Positions 1-5,629 of a stretch of DNA of 6,865 bases are shown piece after piece; the first letter of the stretch is position 1, and each line of letters begins with the position of its first letter. This DNA comes from Gammaproteobacteria bacterium (GTDB taxonomy: Bacteria; Pseudomonadota; Gammaproteobacteria; DAOWEP01): positions 1 to 6,865 of the forward strand of contig DAOWEP010000127.1 in the NCBI GenBank assembly GCA_030638455.1, read 5' to 3'. The notes under the pieces were generated by a model. It saw only the letters and a program-made list of their open reading frames with translations. It was not told where the DNA came from and did no database searches. The position numbers and the translations under genes were made by a program.

Positions 1-1
1 A

Positions 2-484
2 AAGCCGGATGAGCAGTGGCTTTATCTCCCGGCACTTAAACGTGTAAAACGCATCTCATCCAGCAATAAATCCGGCCCATTTATGGGCAGTGAATTTGCA
101 TTTGAGGATATTTCTTCACAGGAAGTGGATAAATATACCTACAAATATCTGAAGGAGGAAATGCTAGATGGGAAAAATGTATTTCTTATTGAACAATACC
201 CTGCATACAAACATTCTGGTTATACACGACAACAGATCTGGATAGACCAAACCATGTACGCGCCATTGAAGACGGTCTTTTATGACCGGAAGAATTCATT
301 ACTCAAGACGCTTACTTTCAAGAATTACAAACAGTATTTAAATCAGTACTGGCGCCCGAATGTAATGGAAATGCTGAACCACCAAAGCGGAAAAAGTACG
401 ACCTTGAACTGGAAAGACTACAAGTTCAAGGTTGGCTTTACGAATCGTGATTTTGACCGAAACAGCCTCAAGCGGGCTAGATAG
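2..484 (+). CDS. LolA-like outer membrane lipoprotein-sorting protein (3' part; 5' end outside window)
   Basis: The reading frame is open from base 2, so this is the last 160 residues of a longer protein and the internal ATG at 83 is not its start. The stretch WLYLPALKRVKRI followed by SGPFMGSEFAFEDI is the hallmark I know from the 'outer membrane lipoprotein-sorting protein' family (LolA_like, often near MMPL/RND exporters). The ending GFTNRDFDRNSLKRAR also fits that family's C-terminus. Family members are periplasmic carriers with a LolA/LolB-type half-barrel, thought to bind lipid or lipidated cargo. The signal peptide would lie upstream of the window. The gene ends with TAG, 11 nt before the next start, which implies co-transcription with the outer-membrane barrel gene. 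The family call is strong; the cargo is unknown. Confidence 0.85.
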   Translation, partial: KPDEQWLYLPALKRVKRISSSNKSGPFMGSEFAFEDISSQEVDKYTYKYLKEEMLDGKNVFLIEQYPAYKHSGYTRQQIWIDQTMYAPLKTVFYDRKNSLLKTLTFKNYKQYLNQYWRPNVMEMLNHQSGKSTTLNWKDYKFKVGFTNRDFDRNSLKRAR

Positions 485-495
485 ACGATTCTTTT

Positions 496-1770
496 ATGCT
501 GTGGCTCTCTTTCGCTCGTAAGTATTATGTACTGACACAGGCCATCCTTTATTTCTGTTTCATTTCAGCAACCAGTAACTGCCTGGCAAATGAACTACAA
601 GCTGGCAGATTTTTCTCAACAATTTTTTCAAATACGGAAGTTAAATGGTCCGGATATACTGGACTTGAACTACGCACATTCCAGAATGGGCCACAATATT
701 CAGGCCAGTCTGGCAGAACGAATCTTTCCTTTGTATTGCAACCGGAGCTTTATCTAAGTTTGACCGATCGCAATGGGAGCCTGAGGTTTACTCCATTTTT
801 TAGGGTAGATGAACATGATGGAGACCGGAGCCACTACGACATCCGTGAGCTTTTATGGGAAAAAGTTGGCCGTGACTGGGAACTAAGGGCTGGCATTGGA
901 AAGGTCTTCTGGGGGGTTACTGAATCGCAGCACCTTGTCGATATTATCAACCAGACGGATCTGGCAGAAAGCTCGGACGGCGAAGACAAACTCGGCCAGC
1001 CCATGATTAACCTGGCCCTGATACGGGACTGGGGCACCATTGATCTATTTGTATTGCCCGGTTTTCGTGAGCGCACCTTTCCAGGAGTAGAAGGCAGGTT
1101 ACGGACGCAACCAAGGGTAGACAACGACCAAAGGTCTTACCAGTCATCCAGGAAAAAGAAACATATTGATTATGCCATCCGCTGGTCGCATAGCGTGGGT
1201 GACTGGGACATGGGGGTCTCACATTTTATTGGCACCAGTCGTGATCCGAGTCTTGTAGCAGGTACGGATCACACAAACCAGACGGTATTCATTCCATTCT
1301 ATAATTTGATACATCAAACCGGGCTGGACATTCAGGCAACAAAGGAAAACTGGTTATGGAAGCTGGAAGCAATCAGGAGAACCGGACAAGGCACAAGTTA
1401 CAATGCTGCAACGGCAGGACTAGAGTATACCTTCTACGGCATTGTGGAGTCCGCTACGGACTTAGGAATAGTGTTGGAATATTTGTATGACAACCGGGGT
1501 GATGCAGCACCAACTGCGCTACAGGACGATGTGATGCTGGCGGCACGATTCACCCTTAATGATGTCCAGAGCACGGAGGCATTGATAGGTGTAATTGTGG
1601 ATGACAGAAGCCATGCAAGGGCCTTAAGCATTGAAGCCAGCCGAAGACTGGGAAACAGTTGGAAACTCGGCATCGAGGCGCGTGCTTATCAGAATTTCCC
1701 AGCTTCCGATCTGCTTTATACCATACGTAATGATGATTATATTCAAATTGATCTGAATTATTACTTCTGA
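496..1770 (+). CDS. Outer-membrane beta-barrel protein, porin-like
   Basis: This is a 424-residue protein. Residues 1-31 look like a signal peptide: a positive RK at 8-9, a hydrophobic stretch at about 11-26, and a probable signal peptidase I site after CLA at 29-31. The rest alternates polar and hydrophobic residues in short strands with aromatic girdles, for example LRFTPFFRVD, WELRAGIGKVFWG and LWKLEAIRRTG. It ends in a tyrosine/phenylalanine-rich strand with terminal Phe (IQIDLNYYF), the usual signal for BAM-mediated outer-membrane assembly. The segments FWGVTESQHLVDIINQTDL and LPGFRERTFPG appear to be family motifs, recalled from uncharacterised gammaproteobacterial proteins beside LolA-like/MMPL genes. 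No strong Shine-Dalgarno precedes the ATG at 496, but no better in-frame start is visible, and the 11-nt gap to the upstream stop suggests translational coupling. It may be the outer-membrane element of a lipid-trafficking or export system; the substrate is unknown. Confidence 0.8.
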   Translation: MLWLSFARKYYVLTQAILYFCFISATSNCLANELQAGRFFSTIFSNTEVKWSGYTGLELRTFQNGPQYSGQSGRTNLSFVLQPELYLSLTDRNGSLRFTPFFRVDEHDGDRSHYDIRELLWEKVGRDWELRAGIGKVFWGVTESQHLVDIINQTDLAESSDGEDKLGQPMINLALIRDWGTIDLFVLPGFRERTFPGVEGRLRTQPRVDNDQRSYQSSRKKKHIDYAIRWSHSVGDWDMGVSHFIGTSRDPSLVAGTDHTNQTVFIPFYNLIHQTGLDIQATKENWLWKLEAIRRTGQGTSYNAATAGLEYTFYGIVESATDLGIVLEYLYDNRGDAAPTALQDDVMLAARFTLNDVQSTEALIGVIVDDRSHARALSIEASRRLGNSWKLGIEARAYQNFPASDLLYTIRNDDYIQIDLNYYF

Positions 1771-1786
1771 CCGAGACTGTAAAAAG

Positions 1787-2224
1787 ATGAGCATTACTGA
1801 ATTCAATCTAATTGATCGCTTCTTTAACAAAACGGTTACCGACCCTAATCATGTAGTGCTGGGAATTGGTGATGACGCTGCTCTACTAAGACCAGATAGC
1901 AACTCTGGTGATCATATACAGGTGTTGACAGCATCCAGTACCCTGCTTGAAGGCACTGACTTTGAAGCAGACCAGGATCCAGCCTTTATTGGACGAAAGT
2001 TACTTGAAAAACCCATTGGCGAGATAACAAACCAATCTGCACAGGCTGTCTGGGCAACTTTATCATTGATACTATCAGAAACTGATGAAACCTGGCTACA
2101 GGCATTCAGTGATGGTCTGTTTGAAACTGCTTCGGGGAACGGGATACAGCTTGTAGGTGGAGATACGACACAGGGACCCAGAAAGTTACTTACTGTACAG
2201 GTTTATGGTGTTAAAAAACTGTAA
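1787..2224 (+). CDS. Stand-alone ThiL-like N-terminal domain protein (truncated or degenerate thiamine-monophosphate kinase paralogue)
   Basis: The 145 residues align from end to end with the N-terminal (AIR synthase/PurM-like) half of thiamine-monophosphate kinase. The start TEFNLIDRFF, the glycine/aspartate loop LGIGDDAALL (about residues 25-34), the conserved W at 89, and VGGDTTQGP (about 122-130) all match ThiL. Full ThiL is about 320-330 residues, so the whole C-terminal domain is missing. The stop is followed by only 66 nt before aroF, and no ThiL C-terminal sequence is recognisable there. Two conserved acidic positions differ: the Asp of the STDTLV motif is Ser (in TASSTLLEG), and the SDLAAMGA motif reads GEITNQSA. 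Kinase activity is therefore unlikely. The ATG at 1787 is 16 nt behind the barrel gene, so the two are probably co-transcribed. It is either a decaying paralogue still lacking stops, or a maintained single-domain protein with a different role. I do not assign thiL because it is not a complete enzyme. Confidence 0.75.
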   Translation: MSITEFNLIDRFFNKTVTDPNHVVLGIGDDAALLRPDSNSGDHIQVLTASSTLLEGTDFEADQDPAFIGRKLLEKPIGEITNQSAQAVWATLSLILSETDETWLQAFSDGLFETASGNGIQLVGGDTTQGPRKLLTVQVYGVKKL

Positions 2225-2290
2225 GGGCTAATAAGAACCGAATAACTGCAGAAAGTTTTAGTTCACACCCATTTGTAACTCGCCAGAATC

Positions 2291-3358
2291 TTAACGCTTT
2301 GGCAGGACATCTTTCAATTGCTCATGGGTATGCCTCAGCATTTGTTCAGTTGTCTCCCAATCCATACAGGCATCGGTGACGGATACCCCGTATTTCAGTT
2401 TAGACAGATCCTCTGGTACTTTCTGATTACCTTCATGGAGATTACTTTCCAGCATTGCGCCAATAATAGAACGATTACCGTCTATAATCTGCTGGCTGAT
2501 GTTTTCAAGCACCTCGACCTGCAGACGATGGTCTTTTTTTGAATTACCATGACTACAATCTACAACTAGATTCATGGGTAAACCCGCACTTTCAAGTTCC
2601 CGCTCACACAAAGCAATACTGCTTGCATCGTAGTTTTGTTTTCCACCACCACCACGCAATACTACGTGACCGTATGCATTGCCTCGGGTATGAAACACGG
2701 CACACTTGCCCTGCTGGTCGATACCCAGAAAATGATGTGGCTGGGATACAGAATGCAATGCATTAATCGCAACCTGTAAATTTCCATCGGTACCGTTCTT
2801 GAAGCCCACAGGGGTTGACAGGCCACTGGACATTTCCCGGTGAGTCTGTGATTCAGTTGTTCTTGCACCAATGGCTGTCCATGTAATCAGATCAGAGAGG
2901 TATTGGGGGGTGATGGGATCCAGCGCCTCAGTAGCTGTAGACAAGCCCATCTCAGCTAGTTGTAATAGCAACTCACGTGCCTTGAACAGTCCTTTTTCGA
3001 TATGGAATGAATCATCCATGTAAGGGTCGTTGATTAAGCCCTTCCAGCCCACAGAGGTTCTTGGTTTTTCAAAATAGACACGCATCACCAGGAACAAACT
3101 ATCTTTTACTTCATCCGCCAACTTCACCAGACGTTGCGCATATTCAATCGCGGCCTCGGTGTCATGTATAGAACAGGGTCCAACCACAACAAACAGCCTG
3201 GGGTCCTTATGCTCCAGAATGTTTTGAATAACCTCCCTGCCCTTTAAAATTGTCCGGCTGGCAGATTCTGTAATCGGCAACTCCGATTTGATTTGCCCGG
3301 GTGTCGGCAGCAAATCCTGCGAGATTACATTTACATTGTTAAGTTGTTGTTCCTGCAT
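2291..3358 (-). CDS. aroF: 3-deoxy-7-phosphoheptulonate (DAHP) synthase, AroF type
   Basis: This enzyme catalyses the first step of the shikimate pathway, condensing phosphoenolpyruvate with erythrose 4-phosphate in the cytoplasm. The longest frame begins at a TTG at 3376. I choose the ATG at 3358 because MQEQQLNNVNV matches the AroF N-terminus I remember and gives 355 residues, the usual length of class I-alpha enzymes (about 350-356). Signatures are GPCSIHD (60-66), RVYFEKPRTSVGWKG (93-107), GARTTESQTHRE (164-175) and PVGFKNGTDG (183-192). The metal ligands equivalent to those of E. coli AroG are all present: C62, H270, E304 and D329. The wording TEALDPITPQYL and VVDCSHGNSKKD resembles the tyrosine-sensitive isozyme AroF more than AroG, so feedback by tyrosine is an inference. 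A weak GAG Shine-Dalgarno lies just upstream. The gene converges on the ThiL-like gene with a 66-nt gap and no evident terminator. Confidence 0.95.
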   Translation of the reverse strand: MQEQQLNNVNVISQDLLPTPGQIKSELPITESASRTILKGREVIQNILEHKDPRLFVVVGPCSIHDTEAAIEYAQRLVKLADEVKDSLFLVMRVYFEKPRTSVGWKGLINDPYMDDSFHIEKGLFKARELLLQLAEMGLSTATEALDPITPQYLSDLITWTAIGARTTESQTHREMSSGLSTPVGFKNGTDGNLQVAINALHSVSQPHHFLGIDQQGKCAVFHTRGNAYGHVVLRGGGGKQNYDASSIALCERELESAGLPMNLVVDCSHGNSKKDHRLQVEVLENISQQIIDGNRSIIGAMLESNLHEGNQKVPEDLSKLKYGVSVTDACMDWETTEQMLRHTHEQLKDVLPKR

Positions 3359-3394
3359 TAGTTTCTCTAAGCTCAACCAGTATTCATATTACCC

Positions 3395-3472
3395 TGTAAC
3401 ATCAGCTTTGATTGAACAGGGGGCGAGTATGATACATGTTTTACAGCATTTTATTAATCTCCTGATGTTACA
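3395..3472. repeat. Perfect 11-bp inverted repeat bracketing the aroF promoter
   Basis: TGTAACATCAG at 3395-3405 is matched exactly by its reverse complement CTGATGTTACA at 3462-3472, with 56 nt between the arms. One arm lies just upstream of the predicted -35 and the other about 20-30 nt downstream of the predicted transcription start. A paired operator that loops DNA over the promoter would look like this. Each arm begins with TGTAAC, close to the TGTAAA half-site of TyrR boxes, but neither arm is a full TyrR box. No known regulator is identified. Confidence 0.5.
3429..3457 (-). promoter_or_regulatory. Probable sigma-70 promoter of aroF
   Basis: Read on the minus strand, a -35-like TTAATA (3452-3457, 4 of 6 consensus bases) and a -10 TATCAT (3429-3434, 5 of 6) are separated by exactly 17 nt. 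Transcription would start near 3422 and give a leader of about 64 nt before the aroF ATG at 3358. The spacer contains a TGTAAA half-site (3440-3445 on the minus strand) like half of a TyrR box. The promoter sits between the two arms of an 11-bp inverted repeat. This is a sequence match only. Confidence 0.4.
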
Positions 3473-3592
3473 CGGTTTTACTAGCTATTAACCATATAAA
3501 ATCAGTGTGTTACTGTTCTACGAAAGATATATACTACCTCTTAATAGTCAACCATACCATATGCATACTAAGGAATTATACGGGAGCACAAA

Positions 3593-4039
3593 ATGTCCGG
3601 AGCAGTAATAGATGATACAAGCCTCGCGAGCGGGATCGCCGCCTTTGAAACCAAGAGTTTCTCTACAGCAAGCCGGCTATTATCCCCACTGGCAGAATCA
3701 GGGAACCCGGACGCCCAATTCCGTATGGCGATCATGTGTCAGAATGGCCTCGGCATGGTAAAGAGCGATCAAAACGCTGCTGACTATATGCGCAAGGCCG
3801 CAGAACAGGGACATGCTCTGGCACAACATGGACTTGGCTTTATGTACATGGAAGGCGAATGTGTAGAAAAGGATGCCAATGAAGCCGTCAAGTGGTTCAC
3901 GCTGGCTGCTGACCAAGGCATGCAGGGCTCCATGTCGACTCTGGCCATGATGTACATGGAAGGTCGTGGTGTAGAAAAGAATGAAGAAGAAGCCCGCAGG
4001 TTATTTGAAATGGCAGGGTTCAATCCAGACGAGATGTAA
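3593..4039 (+). CDS. Small cytoplasmic Sel1-repeat protein
   Basis: This is a 148-residue protein built of Sel1-like (TPR-related) helical repeats. Three repeats are clear: about residues 39-74 (AQFRMAIMCQNGLG...AAEQGH), 75-109 (AQHGLGFMYMEGE...AADQGM) and 111-142 (MSTLAMMYMEGRG...FEMAGF). A degenerate partial helix pair occurs at about 15-38. Sel1 repeats mediate protein-protein contacts and often act as adaptors. There is no signal peptide, unlike many Sel1 proteins, so it is probably cytosolic. The start is well supported: GGGAG at 3582-3586 lies 6 nt before the ATG. A -10-like TATACT at 3530-3535 is a possible promoter element, but its -35 is poor. The gene is divergent from aroF and stands alone. 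The second and third repeats are unusually alike at the DNA level. Partner and function are unknown. Confidence 0.85.
   Translation: MSGAVIDDTSLASGIAAFETKSFSTASRLLSPLAESGNPDAQFRMAIMCQNGLGMVKSDQNAADYMRKAAEQGHALAQHGLGFMYMEGECVEKDANEAVKWFTLAADQGMQGSMSTLAMMYMEGRGVEKNEEEARRLFEMAGFNPDEM
3842..3994 (+). repeat. 108-bp-period internal duplication within the Sel1 gene
   Basis: The 45-nt block at 3842-3886 recurs at 3950-3994, exactly 108 nt (36 codons, one Sel1 unit) later. Both copies begin ATGTACATGGAAGG and contain GTGTAGAAAAG at the same offset. This nucleotide-level similarity suggests the last two repeats arose by a fairly recent unit duplication, or are homogenised by recombination. Confidence 0.7.
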
Positions 4040-4091
4040 AGGTAAACACGGCACAGGGGGCTACTTATATAACCACCAGTGACAGCCATTC

Positions 4092-4118
4092 AGATTGTTA
4101 TCTTGAATGGTTGGTCGA
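4092..4118 (+). repeat. Left copy of imperfect direct repeat flanking the nuclease-like gene
   Basis: This 27-nt segment shares AGATTG, the core ATCTTGAATG (4100-4109) and a trailing TT-G-CGA pattern with the segment at 5434-5460, about 22 matching positions when aligned with one shifted gap. It is 21 nt beyond the stop codon of the gene at 4140-5405. It overlaps a hairpin-capable dyad, CCATTCAGAT (4086-4095) against ATCTTGAATGG (4100-4110), with one bulge. No T-run follows, so it is not a typical terminator. It may be a recombination scar, an attachment-like site or a protein-binding site. Confidence 0.6.
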
Positions 4119-4139
4119 AAAGAGGCAAGTATACATTAC

Positions 4140-5405
4140 CTATTGTAATATCTTAATAAAGTCTTTATGCCAAAAAATACTTTCCTCTTTCGTAAAAGTA
4201 TATGAGGCACCGCCGCTTGTTAAGTCTCCATTTTTCTTCGTTGTAAGTAATTCGTCACCAATGAAGCTTATGCTAACGATATGATCACGATTTTTACTAG
4301 AAAGAAAATTACTAACTCCAATCCGAAGAGGTGTAGGTGGATTCTGTGAATCGGCGTCATGTTGCGCTATCTCATACAGTGCATTTATTTCAAGATCATG
4401 AAAACCTACTAGAAACAACGCTGGACGAGTTTTATTTAGCTGATTTTTTGCAGACCTATTTAGAGTATTAAAAATGGAATCCAATAACGTATCATCTTGA
4501 CGGCTTTGTACGACAAATATGACGCCGCCGCCACAGTGATTCCCAATCACCGCGGCCCCGCGATTTTTAGTTTCTGTGATCTGGTCGATCATGTCTATAT
4601 CTATAGCACCGTGTGCACTTGATACATTATCGAAATTGCTGTAGAAATCAAACTCTGTAATGCGAATATCGCAGCCATCTTCGAATGATTTGCTGTGAGC
4701 CGCTAGAATTTGGTTACCAATACGATTAGCCAATGCCTTTCTTTTACTATGCTGACTAGGCAGACGCTCCGGCACGGTAAGCACAACAGATAAACCAACC
4801 TCAAGGTCTCGTATGATAGGTTTGATTTCTTTTGCAATGAGATTGTAAAACTCATGTATTTCAAATTGATGTATTTTTTTCCCTTTATCACGAGATATTG
4901 ATTTACACTCCACCTCTAACCCATTGCTACCTATGTCGTTCACTAAAAGATCGAAATTTCCAGTTTCATCCATCTCTGGCCAAGAAATCGGATATCCCTG
5001 CCGAACAAAATGTGTCGCTGCCAGCATTTCCAATTGAATTGCGCGCATGTCACCTGGATTCTTGAACGCACCATGAATGCGGCGGGTCAATGCTTTCTTC
5101 TGTTGATTTGATGCGTGCTCAATAATGGACAATGTCTGCGCAGCAAAACTTATTGCGGGATATAGTTCACGATTTTCAATTTCCTGTAACGGAATTCCCC
5201 CGTATTTTTTTATACATGCACTGTATTTGCTAAGCGCAAAAGCGATTGAGTTTTCTTTGTGGAAATGATCTTTTAGATATATGTGACCTTTAATCGACTG
5301 TTTAATTAACTTTACACGCCTTAACCAATGTTCCTCACCAACAATGTTTTTAAAATTTGCGAAGATATCAGGGATTTCATGTGTATGCAGTTCGACTTTC
5401 AGCAC
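4140..5405 (-). CDS. Uncharacterised protein with PD-(D/E)XK nuclease-like motif, possible defence gene
   Basis: This is a 421-residue soluble protein that I do not recognise as a named family. Residues 120-170 carry a PD-(D/E)XK-like pattern: a helix with E126 (QLEMLAATHFVRQG), then D152 in FDLLV, then E166-C167-K168 in GLEVECKSIS. That is the usual order of catalytic residues in restriction-type nucleases and Holliday-junction resolvases. Residues 1-115 look mainly helical; 200-340 contain strand-like stretches (LSVVLTV, GGVIFVVQS, RPALFLVGF). No transmembrane segment or signal peptide is seen. The start is GTG at 5405, with an AAGAG rather far upstream, and an in-frame stop at 5427-5429 limits extension, so the exact start is uncertain. 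Three sampled 60-nt lines (4141, 4441, 4861) are 23-32% G+C, two others 43% and 50%, against about 53-55% in sampled lines of neighbouring genes. No methyltransferase or helicase partner adjoins it. Nuclease activity and a defence role are inferences. Confidence 0.6.
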   Translation of the reverse strand: MLKVELHTHEIPDIFANFKNIVGEEHWLRRVKLIKQSIKGHIYLKDHFHKENSIAFALSKYSACIKKYGGIPLQEIENRELYPAISFAAQTLSIIEHASNQQKKALTRRIHGAFKNPGDMRAIQLEMLAATHFVRQGYPISWPEMDETGNFDLLVNDIGSNGLEVECKSISRDKGKKIHQFEIHEFYNLIAKEIKPIIRDLEVGLSVVLTVPERLPSQHSKRKALANRIGNQILAAHSKSFEDGCDIRITEFDFYSNFDNVSSAHGAIDIDMIDQITETKNRGAAVIGNHCGGGVIFVVQSRQDDTLLDSIFNTLNRSAKNQLNKTRPALFLVGFHDLEINALYEIAQHDADSQNPPTPLRIGVSNFLSSKNRDHIVSISFIGDELLTTKKNGDLTSGGASYTFTKEESIFWHKDFIKILQ

Positions 5406-5432
5406 TGTGGTTACTGTATGCTCTTGTTAATT

Positions 5433-5460
5433 AAGATTGATAATCTTGAATGATTAGCGA
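5433..5460 (+). repeat. Right copy of the direct repeat, with AAGATT-N3-AATCTT palindrome
   Basis: This matches the left copy at 4092-4118 (shared AGATTG and ATCTTGAATG). Here the dyad is a perfect AAGATT/AATCTT with a 3-nt centre (5433-5447), lying 28-42 nt upstream of the GTG start of the nuclease-like gene. At that position it could also be an operator for that gene. It leaves only short margins between the repeats and the gene at both ends. Confidence 0.6.
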
Positions 5461-5491
5461 CTTGCACACTATTGACCAAAAAAATACCACT

Positions 5492-5519
5492 AAGAAAGCT
5501 TGCTTTGGGTCAAAGTAGC
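5492..5519 (-). terminator. Possible rho-independent terminator of pepN
   Basis: On the minus strand, arms GCTaCTTTG and CAAAGCaAGC (5498-5519) can pair around an ACC loop with one small internal mismatch, followed directly by TTTCTT (5492-5497) and, further on, a run of seven T (5478-5484). It is about 110 nt past the pepN stop codon and upstream of the next minus-strand gene. The stem is short, so the call is tentative. The 224-nt spacer 5406-5629 otherwise shows only the repeat at 5433-5460 and no recognisable gene. Confidence 0.35.
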
Positions 5520-5629
5520 AGACTATAAGCTGGGATCATGACTGTTACTAGCGCTTGATTTTATCAGATGAACTACACTTAAAAAAATAGATCGACCTAA
5601 TTCAGCTCAGCGCTTTACTCGTCATAAAT

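Noticed and set aside
571..588. A lipoprotein lipobox (TSNC) in the barrel signal peptide.
   Set aside because: Asn before Cys and Thr at -3 do not fit the lipobox; CLA at 29-31 is a better signal peptidase I site.
834..1673. Several minus-strand reading frames of 70-100 codons opposite the barrel gene.
   Set aside because: They lie entirely within a convincing gene, have no recognisable domains or good ribosome binding sites, and are antisense shadows.
2225..2290. A frameshifted C-terminal remnant of thiL after the stop at 2224.
   Set aside because: The three frames give only a weak GLIRTE-like similarity to the next ThiL motif, interrupted by stops, and aroF begins at once on the other strand. 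There is no room for the missing domain.
3359..3376. Longer aroF frame starting at TTG 3376, adding six residues.
   Set aside because: The ATG at 3358 matches the AroF N-terminus and length, and the added region contains the likely Shine-Dalgarno.
3395..3412. Full TyrR box (TGTAAA-N6-TTTACA) upstream of aroF.
   Set aside because: The left half fits 5 of 6 bases, but the right half reads TTTGAT and lacks the key C, so only a half-site resemblance remains.
4086..4110. The hairpin CCATTCAGAT/ATCTTGAATGG as a rho-independent terminator of the Sel1 gene.
   Set aside because: No T-run follows on either strand, and the segment is better explained as one copy of the flanking direct repeat.
5376..5405. 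LHTH near the N-terminus of the nuclease-like protein as a PHP-type phosphoesterase HxH motif.
   Set aside because: None of the later PHP histidine/aspartate motifs can be seen and the overall layout differs; probably coincidence.
4092..5460. Integron gene cassette with attC site.
   Set aside because: No GTTRRRY/RYYYAAC core pair with the expected structure was found at the cassette ends, and no integrase is present in the window.
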